Assembly: GCF_020012125.1 (NCBI RefSeq)
Contig: NZ_JAIFAG010000001.1
Location: 3,844,001-3,908,000, forward strand
DNA from: Hymenobacter psoromatis
GTDB taxonomy: Bacteria > Bacteroidota > Bacteroidia > Cytophagales > Hymenobacteraceae
Direction: 5' to 3'
Length of the DNA stretch: 64,000 nucleotides
Under the pieces are notes generated by a model, which did no database searches, was not told where the DNA came from, and was given only the letters and a program-made list of their open reading frames with translations. The position numbers were made by a program, and so were the translations under genes. Positions 54,048-62,144 of the stretch are shown here, piece by piece; the first letter of the stretch is position 1, and every line of letters starts with the position of its first letter.

Positions 54048-56724
54048 GCCCGTAGCTCACCGTGAGATAATAGAGTCCGCCCACGCTGGGACCGCCCAAA
54101 TATGTCACGTAGTACTTATTGAGCACGTTGCTGGCCCCCAGCTTCAGGCGCACCTGCGCCTCAGGTATGTAGTAGCTCAGCTGCGCGTCGAGGCTGCTGA
54201 AGGCCGGCACGCTGCCATTCACCAGAAAAGTCTGGGAATAGTAGCTGACCTGGTGCCGGAAATTCAGGCCAAAGCCGACGTTTTTATAAGCGTTTTCATT
54301 GGCAAAGCTCAGGTTATACATCCACTGGGGGGTGTTGAAGCCGTCTTCGAGACCGTCGCCGTTTTCGGTGCGGTCGAGGCGGGTGTAGGTGGCGTTGGCG
54401 CCGGCCAGGTAGCCACCGGCCAGGTTGTAGCGCAGGCCGGCCGAGCCCCCGTAGTTATACACCTGGCTCTGCGAGTTGGTCCAGAGGCGGTAGCGGGCCT
54501 GGCCCGTGGTGGTGCCGCCGGCCGGGATGGAGGTGGTATTCAGCGCGGTAGCTATGGTATTGAGGTCGGTGCCGGTGGCCAGCACCGCGCCGGAGGTAGT
54601 TTGGGGCACGTAGGCTTCTACCTGAGCAATGAAGTCGCGGTAGGAATTGTAATAGAAATCGACATCAACCAGCAGCCGGCCCTGCGGCCCTACCGCCGCT
54701 TTGTAGCCCATTTCGAGCGAGCGGATGTACTCGGGGCGCAGGTAGGTGTAGGGGTTTTTTACCAATAGGTTTTGGTTGGCGGCCACGGCCTGGGCCCGCG
54801 TTTGGGCGGGCGTGCCGTTGATGCCAGCCGTCACGGCCGCGTTGAAACGGTCGATGCTGCTGCGCAAATAGCTGTTCTCAAACACGCCGTTCGACATGAC
54901 GCGCAGCCCGCCCACGCGCTTCACCTGGCCGCTGTTCACGTTGGAAAAACCTTCGAACAAGCTCGGAAACCGGTAGCCGCTCTGGTAGCTGAGGCGGAAG
55001 TTCTGGCGCTGGGTAGGCGAATAAACCGCCGTGAAGCGCGGGTTGAATTTCACGTTGAAGTAGTCGTTTTTATCCACCCGCAGCGTGGCCGTGAGGCGCA
55101 GCCGCTCTTGCAGCAGCCGCCCACCCGCCTGCACAAAGCCCCCGGTTTTGGAGTACAGCAGGTCGCTGGTGAGCGGGTCTTTGCCGGGGTTGGGGTTGAT
55201 GAAGTAGTTGCCATCGGGCACCACGATGTAGGTGCGGTGGTCGGCACCAGCCAGCAGGTCGAGGTTGGCGGGTAGCGCCCTACCCCCCCGCCGCAGGGCC
55301 TCGGCCACGTTCACCTGCGCTTCGGCGTGGGCGAGGTTGGCCCGCACGCGCAGGGCGGCCCCCACATCCCAGTTGTTAATATCCTGGAGCTGACTCAGTC
55401 GCTGGTTGAAGGCCTCGGTACCCGGTTGCAGGCGGCCGGCGTCGGCGGCACCGCGGGCCGTGCGCAGGGCGTCGGCCACGCCCGCGCCACCTTTGGTGGC
55501 GGCGTTCCAGGCAGTGGTGTAGTCGCTATACCACTGGGTATCGGGCTTGTAGCTACGGTCGATGTTCTCGCCCATCGAGCGCAGGTTGTAGCTTTTACCG
55601 GTGTTTTCCTGGGTGAGGTAGGCGCGGGCCTGCACCACGGGCGACGTAAACGTGAGCGCGTGCTGCTGCAACAGGTAGTCTTGCAGCCGGAAGCGGTTCG
55701 AGCGCTGATACACGTTGTCGAAACTCGCCACGCGGTAGGTGTAGGCCAGCTCCGTGCCCGGCCGGAAGCGGTAGTGCAGCGCCACATCGGCCTTGAGCGT
55801 GCGCACGTTGTAGTCCACCAGGTCGCGCTCGTCGTAGCCGGTGCGGGCCACCGAGTAGCTTTTGCCGCCCAGCGTAATATTCTTGCGGTCCGACGACTCG
55901 TTGCCGTAGCGGCTCACCTGGTCCTGGGCCGGGTTGTCGGCCCCAAACAGGCCCACGGTCGCGTTGCCGGTGGGGTTGATGTCGGTCTGGTCGTTGGCTA
56001 TCCAGTCGTAGGCGCGCAGGTAGGTGCCGTTGATTTTAAACGCCAGCTTATCCGGCACCAGCACTTTTGCGTAGCGCACGCTGGTTTCCGAATAAGTGTG
56101 CACCGGCGAACCGCCGTCGCCAAACGTCTTCACGTTGGGGTCGTTGAGGTGATTAACTCCCGTTTGCTGGCGCAGGCTCAGGCCCTGCGAGTTAAAAGGG
56201 TTTTTGGTGGTAAAATTGGCCAGGCCGTTGATGGCGTTCAGGCCGTAGAGCGCGGCGGCGGTGCCGGGCACCAGCTCCACGTTGCTGATATCGAGGTCGC
56301 TCGGCCCCAGCACGTTGCCAATGGGCCCGCCGATGTGCGGCGCCTGGTTGTCCACGCCATCCACGAGCTGCGCAAAGCGCACGTTGGTCGTATTAGTGAA
56401 GCCCCGCGCATTTATCACCTTAAAGCCGATGCTGGGCGTAATCACCTGCACGCCCTTCAGGTTCTCGATAGCGTCGAAAAACGATGGGGCCGGCGACAGC
56501 CGAATAGCGCGGGCGTTGAGCTTTTCCACCGTCACCGGCGACTGCAAAAAACTCTCCTCCACCCGCGAAGCCGACACCACCACCTCGTTCAGGTCGGTGC
56601 GCAGCGTATCGAGGGGGGTAGGGCGGCGGGGCAGCTTCGGGGTTTGGGCGGCCAGCGGCTGGGCCAGCGCCAGGGCCGACGCACACGCCACCGAGCCGCG
56701 CAATATGCGTAGCTTTTTCTTCAT
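54043..56724 (-). CDS. TonB-dependent outer-membrane receptor
   Basis: An 893-aa receptor. Signal peptide with ALAQPLAAQ, a TonB-box-like LNEVVVSASRVEES, plug domain (~40-170: AIENLKGVQVITPSIGF, DGVDNQAPHIGGPIG, VPGTAAALYGLNAINGL) and a 22-strand type barrel with the end FYY/YYLTVSYGL. It lacks the SusC-type carboxypeptidase-like N-terminal domain, so it is a siderophore-type or metal-type receptor rather than a glycan SusC. It lies between the moa genes and the ModE-type regulator, with the ModE-like operator upstream of the adjacent gene. A molybdate-complex ligand is plausible but unproven. Confidence 0.9.
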   Translation of the reverse strand: MKKKLRILRGSVACASALALAQPLAAQTPKLPRRPTPLDTLRTDLNEVVVSASRVEESFLQSPVTVEKLNARAIRLSPAPSFFDAIENLKGVQVITPSIGFKVINARGFTNTTNVRFAQLVDGVDNQAPHIGGPIGNVLGPSDLDISNVELVPGTAAALYGLNAINGLANFTTKNPFNSQGLSLRQQTGVNHLNDPNVKTFGDGGSPVHTYSETSVRYAKVLVPDKLAFKINGTYLRAYDWIANDQTDINPTGNATVGLFGADNPAQDQVSRYGNESSDRKNITLGGKSYSVARTGYDERDLVDYNVRTLKADVALHYRFRPGTELAYTYRVASFDNVYQRSNRFRLQDYLLQQHALTFTSPVVQARAYLTQENTGKSYNLRSMGENIDRSYKPDTQWYSDYTTAWNAATKGGAGVADALRTARGAADAGRLQPGTEAFNQRLSQLQDINNWDVGAALRVRANLAHAEAQVNVAEALRRGGRALPANLDLLAGADHRTYIVVPDGNYFINPNPGKDPLTSDLLYSKTGGFVQAGGRLLQERLRLTATLRVDKNDYFNVKFNPRFTAVYSPTQRQNFRLSYQSGYRFPSLFEGFSNVNSGQVKRVGGLRVMSNGVFENSYLRSSIDRFNAAVTAGINGTPAQTRAQAVAANQNLLVKNPYTYLRPEYIRSLEMGYKAAVGPQGRLLVDVDFYYNSYRDFIAQVEAYVPQTTSGAVLATGTDLNTIATALNTTSIPAGGTTTGQARYRLWTNSQSQVYNYGGSAGLRYNLAGGYLAGANATYTRLDRTENGDGLEDGFNTPQWMYNLSFANENAYKNVGFGLNFRHQVSYYSQTFLVNGSVPAFSSLDAQLSYYIPEAQVRLKLGASNVLNKYYVTYLGGPSVGGLYYLTVSYGL

Positions 56725-56748
56725 ATAAGAATTTTATATAGTTTAACC

Positions 56749-56850
56749 AGAACGTCATGCTGAGCGAAGCGAAGCATCTCGCTCGCATCGTTGAACGATT
56801 GGAATTACTGCTGCGAGCGAGATGCTTCGCTTCGCTCAGCATGACGTTCT
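56749..56850. repeat. Intergenic inverted repeat, family A copy 4 (39-bp perfect arms)
   Basis: Arms 56749-56787 and 56812-56850 are exact reverse complements; core AGAACGTCATGCTGAGCGAA and GAAGCATCTCGCTCGCA. It lies between the Mo-domain-like gene and the TonB receptor gene. Confidence 0.93.
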
Positions 56851-56871
56851 TTCCAATTTGAGATGTCTTGC

Positions 56872-57417
56872 TTATTGCACCTTCACCACCTTCAGGCCGG
56901 TGAGCTGACGCACCCAGCGGGCGGGCTTTTTCTCCAGGGGCACGATGAGCTGGTAGGGCCCGTCGTGGGGGGGTAGGGGCTGGCCGTCGCGGCTGCTGGC
57001 CAGCAGAATGGTCTGGGGCGAGAAATCGGCGTCGATTTCGGGTAGCGCGAACACGGCCTGGTAGCCATCGGCGGCGGTGGCGAGCACGGCCTCGGCCAGC
57101 ACCGGGCCGTGGATGGCCTTGCCGGCCGGCGCGCCGGCCAGGTATAGCACATCGGCCAGGGCTACGCCGCGGTACACGTGCTTTTTGCCGTCCTTGTCGG
57201 TGGTGGTCTGCTCGCGGGGGGGTAGGGCGGCCAGGTCGGCGGCCGTGAGGGTGCGGGGCGTCGTCACCAGCCCATCGAGGCGTAGCGTAGCGGGCGTAGT
57301 GCCCGGCTGCGTCAAGGCCGGTGCTTGGGCGTAAACCCTTGGCATAGTGAGACCAGCGAGAGTCAGGGCCAAGCCAAGCGCAAATCGCGGCCGGCTATTG
57401 GCAAAAGAAAGTAGCAT
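56872..57417 (-). CDS. Secreted sulfite-oxidase-fold protein lacking cysteine
   Basis: A 181-aa protein with signal peptide (~1-31, ending RVYAQ), then a fold like the oxidoreductase molybdopterin-binding domain: LVTTPRTLTAADLAALPPRE, YRGVALADVLYLAGAP, ADGYQAVFALPEIDADF, DGPYQLIVPLEKKPARWVR. Genuine sulfite-oxidase-type enzymes ligate Mo through one cysteine; this protein contains no cysteine at all, so it can hardly bind Mo in that way. It may be a periplasmic binding or degenerate form. Placed directly downstream of a ModE-like operator and upstream of the TonB receptor on the same strand. Confidence 0.82.
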   Translation of the reverse strand: MLLSFANSRPRFALGLALTLAGLTMPRVYAQAPALTQPGTTPATLRLDGLVTTPRTLTAADLAALPPREQTTTDKDGKKHVYRGVALADVLYLAGAPAGKAIHGPVLAEAVLATAADGYQAVFALPEIDADFSPQTILLASSRDGQPLPPHDGPYQLIVPLEKKPARWVRQLTGLKVVKVQ

Positions 57418-57434
57418 GTTCGAAATAACAAGGT

Positions 57435-57460
57435 GCGCTATGTTCGGGCAAATATAACGC
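57435..57460 (-). promoter_or_regulatory. Candidate ModE-type operator
   Basis: GCGCTATGTT (57435-57444), a 6-nt spacer, and AATATAACGC (57451-57460) form an inverted repeat (8 of 10 positions). It closely resembles the known ModE operator pattern of CGnTATATA / TATATAACG half-sites. It lies 18 nt before the start of the 56872 gene and between it and the ModE-like gene. Confidence 0.65.
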
Positions 57461-57521
57461 TGGGTTTAGCAGAATGCTTATCTGCTTTTCATCCTGTTTT
57501 TTTATAAGTACAATCGCACTG

Positions 57522-57881
57522 TTACTGATACAGTCGAGCTGTCTCATCAGCCAGGAACTGCGCAAAGCGCGCCTGCATGGCCCGAAACTCGGCTACGGCC
57601 GCCGCGCCGGCCTCGGTAAGGGTGGCCCCGCCGCCGTGCGCGCCGCCCGCGTGCGCGCCCACCAGCGGTTGCCGGGCCTGGGTATTCATGGAACTCACTA
57701 GGTCCCAGGCTTTTTTGTACGACATGCCCATTGCCTTAGCTGCCTGCGAGATGGAGCCGGTGGCCTGAATGTGCTCCAATAATTCGAGCCGGCCGATGCC
57801 CAGGAAGCGGTCGGCGGGGCCTTCTACCCAGAGGCGGCCGTTGGCGCGAAAGGCTTGGTTTTCAGCAAAAAGCTCGTGCAT
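57522..57881 (-). CDS. ModE-type winged-helix regulator (DNA-binding domain only)
   Basis: A 119-aa protein matching the N-terminal DNA-binding domain of ModE: GIGRLELLEHIQATGSISQA, AKAMGMSYKKAWDLVSSMN, then the wing with GGAHGGGATLTEAG. It has no Mo-binding (Mop/TOBE) domain, so it cannot sense molybdate in the usual way and may use another cue. It is the natural partner for the candidate operator at 57435 and could regulate the 56872 gene and TonB receptor. ATG at 57881; a TATTTTTG element lies about 44 nt upstream. Confidence 0.9.
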   Translation of the reverse strand: MHELFAENQAFRANGRLWVEGPADRFLGIGRLELLEHIQATGSISQAAKAMGMSYKKAWDLVSSMNTQARQPLVGAHAGGAHGGGATLTEAGAAAVAEFRAMQARFAQFLADETARLYQ

Positions 57882-57924
57882 GGCAAACAGGAAAGCCAGC
57901 GCTACTTAGTTGGGCGCTGCTTCT

Positions 57925-57932
57925 CAAAAATA
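57925..57932 (-). promoter_or_regulatory. Candidate -7 element for the ModE-like gene
   Basis: The minus strand reads TATTTTTG, an exact TAnnTTTG match, ~44 nt before the ATG at 57881. A T-rich TTTTCTGG ~16-20 nt upstream may be the -33 region. Confidence 0.4.
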
Positions 57933-58060
57933 AGGGTCCCGCCAGAAAAGGCAGCTTCGTTAGGCGCAAATGGGTAAGCTCAACCTTAACTTTTGCGCCG
58001 CCAGTTGCTTTAACTACGCAATGTTCGGGCTAGCCAGGCCTTCTTTATTATAGGTAATCT

Positions 58061-58993
58061 ATGGACCATGATGTCCTCATAATCGGGGCGGGCAGCGCCG
58101 GCCTCAGCGCGGCCCTGACCCTGGGGCGCTGCCGCCGCCGCGTGCTGCTGGCCGATGGTGGCGCGCCGCGCAACGCGCCCTCGGGCGGCGTGCATGGCTT
58201 TTTGACCCGCGACGGCGTGCGCCCCGCCGAGCTGCTGCGGCTGGGCCACGCGCAGCTGGCCCCTTACCCCACCGTTAGTGTTCAGGAACTAAAAATCACG
58301 GGGTTAGACAAGATAGCCGACGGCTTTCGGGCGGCGGGCACTACCAGCCAGGGCCACGCCTGGGTGGGCACGGCCCGCCGGGTGCTGCTGGCCACGGGCG
58401 TCGAGGACCTGCTGCCGCCCCTACCCGGCTTTCGCGAGCTGTGGGGCACGGGCGTGCTGCATTGCCCCTACTGCCACGGCTATGAGGTGCGCGACCAGCC
58501 GCTGGCCGTGTACGGCCGCGGCAAAGCGGCCGTGGGCCTGGCCCTGCTGCTTACCAATTGGAGCCAAGATATTGTGGTGGTGACCGATGGCCCCGGCCAC
58601 CTCACCGCCTACGGCCGGCAGCGCCTGCGCCAGCACCGCATCGGCCTGCATGAGGAGCCGGTGGCGGGCCTGGTGGGCGGCGCGGCCACGGGGTTGCGCT
58701 GCATCGAGTTTACCGATGGCACTTATCTGGAGCGCAAAGCCCTGTTTCTGCACCCGCCGCAGGAGCAACGCAGCCCGTTGGCCGCCAGCTTGGGGGCGCG
58801 CCTGAATGGCAAGGGCGCGGTATGGGTTGATAAAAACTCGCAAACCAGCGTGCCGGGTCTCTACGCGGCCGGCGACACCACGCCCGGCCAGCAACAGGCT
58901 TTGATTGCCGCTGCCGAAGGTAATAAGGCCGCCATTTGCCTGAACGAGGCGCTGACGAAGGAGCAGGTAAGCTTACCCTACACTGCGGCTTAG
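58061..58993 (+). CDS. Thioredoxin-reductase-like FAD oxidoreductase
   Basis: A 310-aa flavoprotein. FAD motif IIGAGSAGLSAALTLGRCRR is at residues ~5-25, the redox pair is C135/C138 in HCPYCHGYE, and the second nucleotide motif is YGRGKAAVGLALLL. The C-terminal FAD contact reads LYAAGDTTPGQQQALIAAAEG. The CPYCHGYE motif and GG/APRN N-terminus are typical of the short, thioredoxin-reductase-like proteins of unknown electron acceptor found in many soil bacteria. Convergent, with its last 21 nt overlapping the end of the next gene. Confidence 0.92.
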   Translation: MDHDVLIIGAGSAGLSAALTLGRCRRRVLLADGGAPRNAPSGGVHGFLTRDGVRPAELLRLGHAQLAPYPTVSVQELKITGLDKIADGFRAAGTTSQGHAWVGTARRVLLATGVEDLLPPLPGFRELWGTGVLHCPYCHGYEVRDQPLAVYGRGKAAVGLALLLTNWSQDIVVVTDGPGHLTAYGRQRLRQHRIGLHEEPVAGLVGGAATGLRCIEFTDGTYLERKALFLHPPQEQRSPLAASLGARLNGKGAVWVDKNSQTSVPGLYAAGDTTPGQQQALIAAAEGNKAAICLNEALTKEQVSLPYTAA

Positions 58994-59365
58994 CCAGGCG
59001 TGGGCGGTGGCTTCGTCGGTGAAGGTGGCGATTTCGCAGTCAGTATCGGTGGCCGAGACGATGGCCGTCACGGTTTGCTGGGCGCGTAGCGGCGAGATGA
59101 GAAAGGCTAGGCGCACGGCTTCGGGGTAGCGGCCGCGCAAGGCGGGCGCAAACACGCTGCTGAACCAGGTGTTGACAACGGGCTCGGTGAGGTCCTCGCG
59201 GCGGCGTAGGTCGAGCAGCCAGCGGCCGCAGGCGACGGTATCGGCGGCGGCCAGCACGGCTTCGTAGCCGGCGCGCAGTTCGGCGGGGGTCACTTCGCGC
59301 TGCCACCGGGCAATGAGGGCGGGCAGGTCGGGGCGGTGCAGCAAATCCAGGCCAAAGGAAGTCAT
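58973..59365 (-). CDS. Small soluble protein of unknown function
   Basis: About 130 aa (ATG at 59365; a longer frame opens at 59413). Single-domain, helix-strand alternation: VACGRWLLDLRRREDL, LAFLISPLRA, IVSATDTDCEIATFTDEATA, ending HAWLSRSVG. The last part looks like a STAS/SpoIIAA-like fold (terminal helix with AHAWL), a guess from style. Its 3' end overlaps the convergent flavoprotein gene by 21 nt, which argues for a real gene but also for antisense interference. Confidence 0.6.
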   Translation of the reverse strand: MTSFGLDLLHRPDLPALIARWQREVTPAELRAGYEAVLAAADTVACGRWLLDLRRREDLTEPVVNTWFSSVFAPALRGRYPEAVRLAFLISPLRAQQTVTAIVSATDTDCEIATFTDEATAHAWLSRSVG

Positions 59366-59433
59366 GAGCGCGATAAGCTCGACAAAAGCGGGCTTGCACG
59401 CAAGATAAGCCACTTTTCCTTACCCCTCAAGCC

Positions 59434-59441
59434 TACCTTTG
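59434..59441 (+). promoter_or_regulatory. -7 element for the MFS exporter gene
   Basis: TACCTTTG matches TAnnTTTG exactly and lies 45 nt before the ATG at 59486. A CTTTTCC block at 59413-59419 is a possible -33 region. Confidence 0.5.
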
Positions 59442-59485
59442 CCCGCCTTGGCGGTTCCTGTTTTTTCCGCGTCATTTTATTGCCC

Positions 59486-60784
59486 ATGCCTGCTAGCGTA
59501 CCTCCCGCTGCCAAACACGACCCCTACGCCGCCCTGCGCGTGCCCGATTTCCGGCGCTACGTCACGGCCCGCGCGCTGTTTTCCATTGCCACCCAAATTC
59601 AGGGGGTAGTGGTGAGCTGGCAGATTTTCAAGCTCACCAACGACCCGCTGGCCCTGGGCCTCATCGGGCTGGCCGAGGCTATTCCGAGCATCACCGTCTC
59701 GCTCTACGCCGGGCACGTAGCCGACTCGGTGCGCCGCAAGCGCATTGTGGTGCCGGCTGTAGTAGTGCTGGTGCTGTGCGCCATCACGCTGTGGTGGCTG
59801 GCGCACCCCTTGCAGCAGGCGCTGCTGCTGAGCGGCCGCCTGCACGTGGAGGCCGTGAACGCCACCATTGTGTGGCCGCTCTATTTGGTTATTTTCGTGA
59901 GCGGCATCGCGCGGGGCTTTATGGGGCCGGCGCTATTTTCCTTCATGCCGCAGCTGCTGCCCGAGCGCGGCCTGCTGCCCAATGCCATTACCTGGAGCTC
60001 TACCACCTGGCAGGCGTCGGCGGTGGTGGGGCCGGCCATCGGCGGCCTGCTGCTGCACCGCAGCATCGAGTTTGCCTACGGGGTCGATATGGTGATGGAG
60101 GCGCTGGCGCTGGGCTTTTTCATCAGCATCGCGGGGCGCGCGCTACCCCCCATCGTGGGCCAGCGCTTGAAACTGAGCGAGAGCATTTTAAGTGGGGTAA
60201 AATTCATTTTCAGCAACCAGCTCGTGCTGGCCGCGCTGTCGCTGGATATGTTCGCCGTGCTCTTTGGCGGGGCGGTGGCGCTGCTGCCCTTCTTTGCCGG
60301 CAACATCCTGCACGGCGGCCCCGATGCCTTCGGCTACCTGCGCGCCGCGCCGGCCGTGGGCTCGGTTATGATGGCCGTGTGGCTCACGTTTTCGCCCCTC
60401 AAAAAGGGCGCGGGGCGCAAGCTACTGTGGGCCGTAGCGGGCTTCGGCCTGGCCACCATCGCCTTCGCGCTGTCCAAAAACCTCTATCTCTCGCTGTTTT
60501 TGCTGTTCCTAACGGGCGTGTTCGACTCCGTGTCCGTCATCGTGCGCTCCACGCTGGTGCACACCTACACGCCCGAATACATGAAGGGTAGGGTGTCGGC
60601 GGTGAATAATATCTTCATCGGCTCCAGCAACGAAATTGGCAGCTTCGAGAGCGGGGCCACCGCCAAGCTCATGGGCACCGTGCCGAGCGTAGTTTTTGGC
60701 GGCATCATGACGCTGGTCGTGGTCGCCTTCACCGCCTGGCGCGCCGACCAGCTCCGCAACCTGGAAGCCGGCGCGGAGAAGTAG
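59486..60784 (+). CDS. MFS transporter (EntS/MFS_3-like exporter)
   Basis: A 432-aa inner-membrane exporter of the MFS_3 group (relatives include the enterobactin exporter EntS). N-terminus RVPDFRRYVTARALFSIATQ is characteristic, as are YAGHVADSVRRKRI between helices 2 and 3 and VSAVNNIFIGSSNEIG. About 12 hydrophobic segments. Ligand unknown. The frame opens at 59336 but ATG at 59486 (MPASVPPAAKHD) has a promoter element just upstream. Its stop lies in a perfect 19-bp repeat arm shared with the convergent PepSY gene. Confidence 0.9.
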   Translation: MPASVPPAAKHDPYAALRVPDFRRYVTARALFSIATQIQGVVVSWQIFKLTNDPLALGLIGLAEAIPSITVSLYAGHVADSVRRKRIVVPAVVVLVLCAITLWWLAHPLQQALLLSGRLHVEAVNATIVWPLYLVIFVSGIARGFMGPALFSFMPQLLPERGLLPNAITWSSTTWQASAVVGPAIGGLLLHRSIEFAYGVDMVMEALALGFFISIAGRALPPIVGQRLKLSESILSGVKFIFSNQLVLAALSLDMFAVLFGGAVALLPFFAGNILHGGPDAFGYLRAAPAVGSVMMAVWLTFSPLKKGAGRKLLWAVAGFGLATIAFALSKNLYLSLFLLFLTGVFDSVSVIVRSTLVHTYTPEYMKGRVSAVNNIFIGSSNEIGSFESGATAKLMGTVPSVVFGGIMTLVVVAFTAWRADQLRNLEAGAEK

Positions 60785-60868
60785 GGTGCGGGGCTTGCCC
60801 CCGCCCGGCATTCGCACCATCACAACGATTCCGTTCAATGCTGGGCAGAGGCAAGCCCCGCACCCTAC
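60781..60868. repeat. Perfect 19-bp inverted repeat over two stop codons
   Basis: GTAGGGTGCGGGGCTTGCC (60781-60799) is exactly inverted at 60850-60868. The MFS stop (TAG, 60782-60784) lies in the left arm and the PepSY stop (60865-60867) in the right arm. Confidence 0.92.
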
Positions 60869-62073
60869 GCCACCGCCACCCGGCCCGGCTTGCGCTGAGG
60901 CTTTTTACGGGTGCGGCGCAGCCATAACAACACGCCCGTGACCGGAAACGTGAGGCTGGCCAGCGTGACCATCAGCGCCAGCGCCTTGGTCCAGACACCC
61001 CCAATTTCGCCGGTGTGCAGCAGCTTAGCCAGCCGGCGCAATTGCGCGCCGGCCGCCTGGCGGCTGTATAGATGCTGACCCAATACCGCGCCCGTAGCGC
61101 GGTTCACAAACAGCGTATCGAGGCTATTGTGGCGCAGCGGCAGCAAGCTGGGCGCGCTCACGGCCATTGCCACAGTTGAGTCTTTGGGCACGCTCACGCG
61201 CCAGAATTCAGCCGTGCGGTAGGTAGCTTGACCGGCGCGCAGGGCCGCGTCGTAGGCCACGGTGCGGCCCGGCGCGCCGGCCGCCGAGCGGGGGGTAGGG
61301 AGCCCAATAGTCGGCCGCGAATTGGTGAGCCAAAACAGACTTTCCGTCGCCCAGCGGTACGACATAATGACGCCCGTAAGCGCCAGCCCGAATAAGAACA
61401 GGGAGCAGTAAAAACCCATCACCACGTGCAAATCGTGGGTAATGCGCTTACCGCTACCCCCCCACTTCACGCGCAGGCGGCCCGTGAGCAGAGCCCGCGT
61501 TCTGGGCCACCACAGCACCAGGCCCGTCGCCGTAATAACGAGCATAAACAGGACCGAGAGGCCCGTAAGGGCTTTGCCCACTTCGCCAGCCAGCAGGCGG
61601 CGGTGCAGGTCTTCAGCCACCTTGAAGACGGGTAGCTGCTTTTCCGTTTGCAAGGTCATTAGCTGGCCGGTGTAGGGGTTGAGGTAGGCCGTGCTGCCAC
61701 GCTCGGGGCGGCCTTTGCCGCGCTCGCCCCGGCCCGGCTGCGGCTCCCTACCCCCTCTCTCGCCGCGAGGCAGACCAGCGGGGCGGGCCTTACCCTCGCG
61801 ATAACTTAGCTCCACGGTGCGCGCCGGGTCAGCATATACCTGAAAGCCAAGTACCTTGGCTTTGGGATGGGCCTGCTGAAACTGGCTGGCCAGCTCGGCT
61901 AGCGGCAACCGATTCCAACCGGCCGGCACCTCCACCTGGTAGCGTTCAGCGTACAGCGCGTGGGTAATTTCTTCTTCAAAAACCAGCACCGTGCCCGTCA
62001 GGCATTGCACGAAAAAAACCAGCCCCGCCGCCAAGGCCAGGTATAAATGAATGCGACGGAAAAAAACCTTCAT
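60865..62073 (-). CDS. PepSY-associated transmembrane protein
   Basis: About 402 aa, starting MKVFFRRIHLYLALAAGLVF, the usual PepSY_TM N-terminus (the frame opens at 62133 but the ATG at 62073 is typical). Four hydrophobic segments: residues ~10-35, ~165-185, ~215-240, and ~375-395. Between TM1 and TM2 is a charged, repetitive insert (~115-135: GERGGREPQPGRGERGK). These proteins often serve as ferric-siderophore or ferredoxin-type reductases at the inner membrane, with two conserved His; LHRRLLAGEVGKAL and HDLHVVMGFYCSLF are the segments. Function inferred only. Confidence 0.85.
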   Translation of the reverse strand: MKVFFRRIHLYLALAAGLVFFVQCLTGTVLVFEEEITHALYAERYQVEVPAGWNRLPLAELASQFQQAHPKAKVLGFQVYADPARTVELSYREGKARPAGLPRGERGGREPQPGRGERGKGRPERGSTAYLNPYTGQLMTLQTEKQLPVFKVAEDLHRRLLAGEVGKALTGLSVLFMLVITATGLVLWWPRTRALLTGRLRVKWGGSGKRITHDLHVVMGFYCSLFLFGLALTGVIMSYRWATESLFWLTNSRPTIGLPTPRSAAGAPGRTVAYDAALRAGQATYRTAEFWRVSVPKDSTVAMAVSAPSLLPLRHNSLDTLFVNRATGAVLGQHLYSRQAAGAQLRRLAKLLHTGEIGGVWTKALALMVTLASLTFPVTGVLLWLRRTRKKPQRKPGRVAVA

Positions 62074-62144
62074 GGCGCTAAGAATGAATTTCACGCAATT
62101 TAGAAAGATTTTAAATAACGAAGGCCGTTTCAATCGACCAGCGC

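Noticed and set aside
55327..56712. 461-codon plus-strand frame opposite the TonB receptor gene
   Set aside because: Antisense shadow of a clear receptor gene; composition dominated by H, R, A, G, V typical of shadow frames in GC-rich DNA.
5886..56850. Family A repeats as integron attC sites
   Set aside because: No integrase, no gene cassettes and no attC-like R boxes; placement is between ordinary genes.
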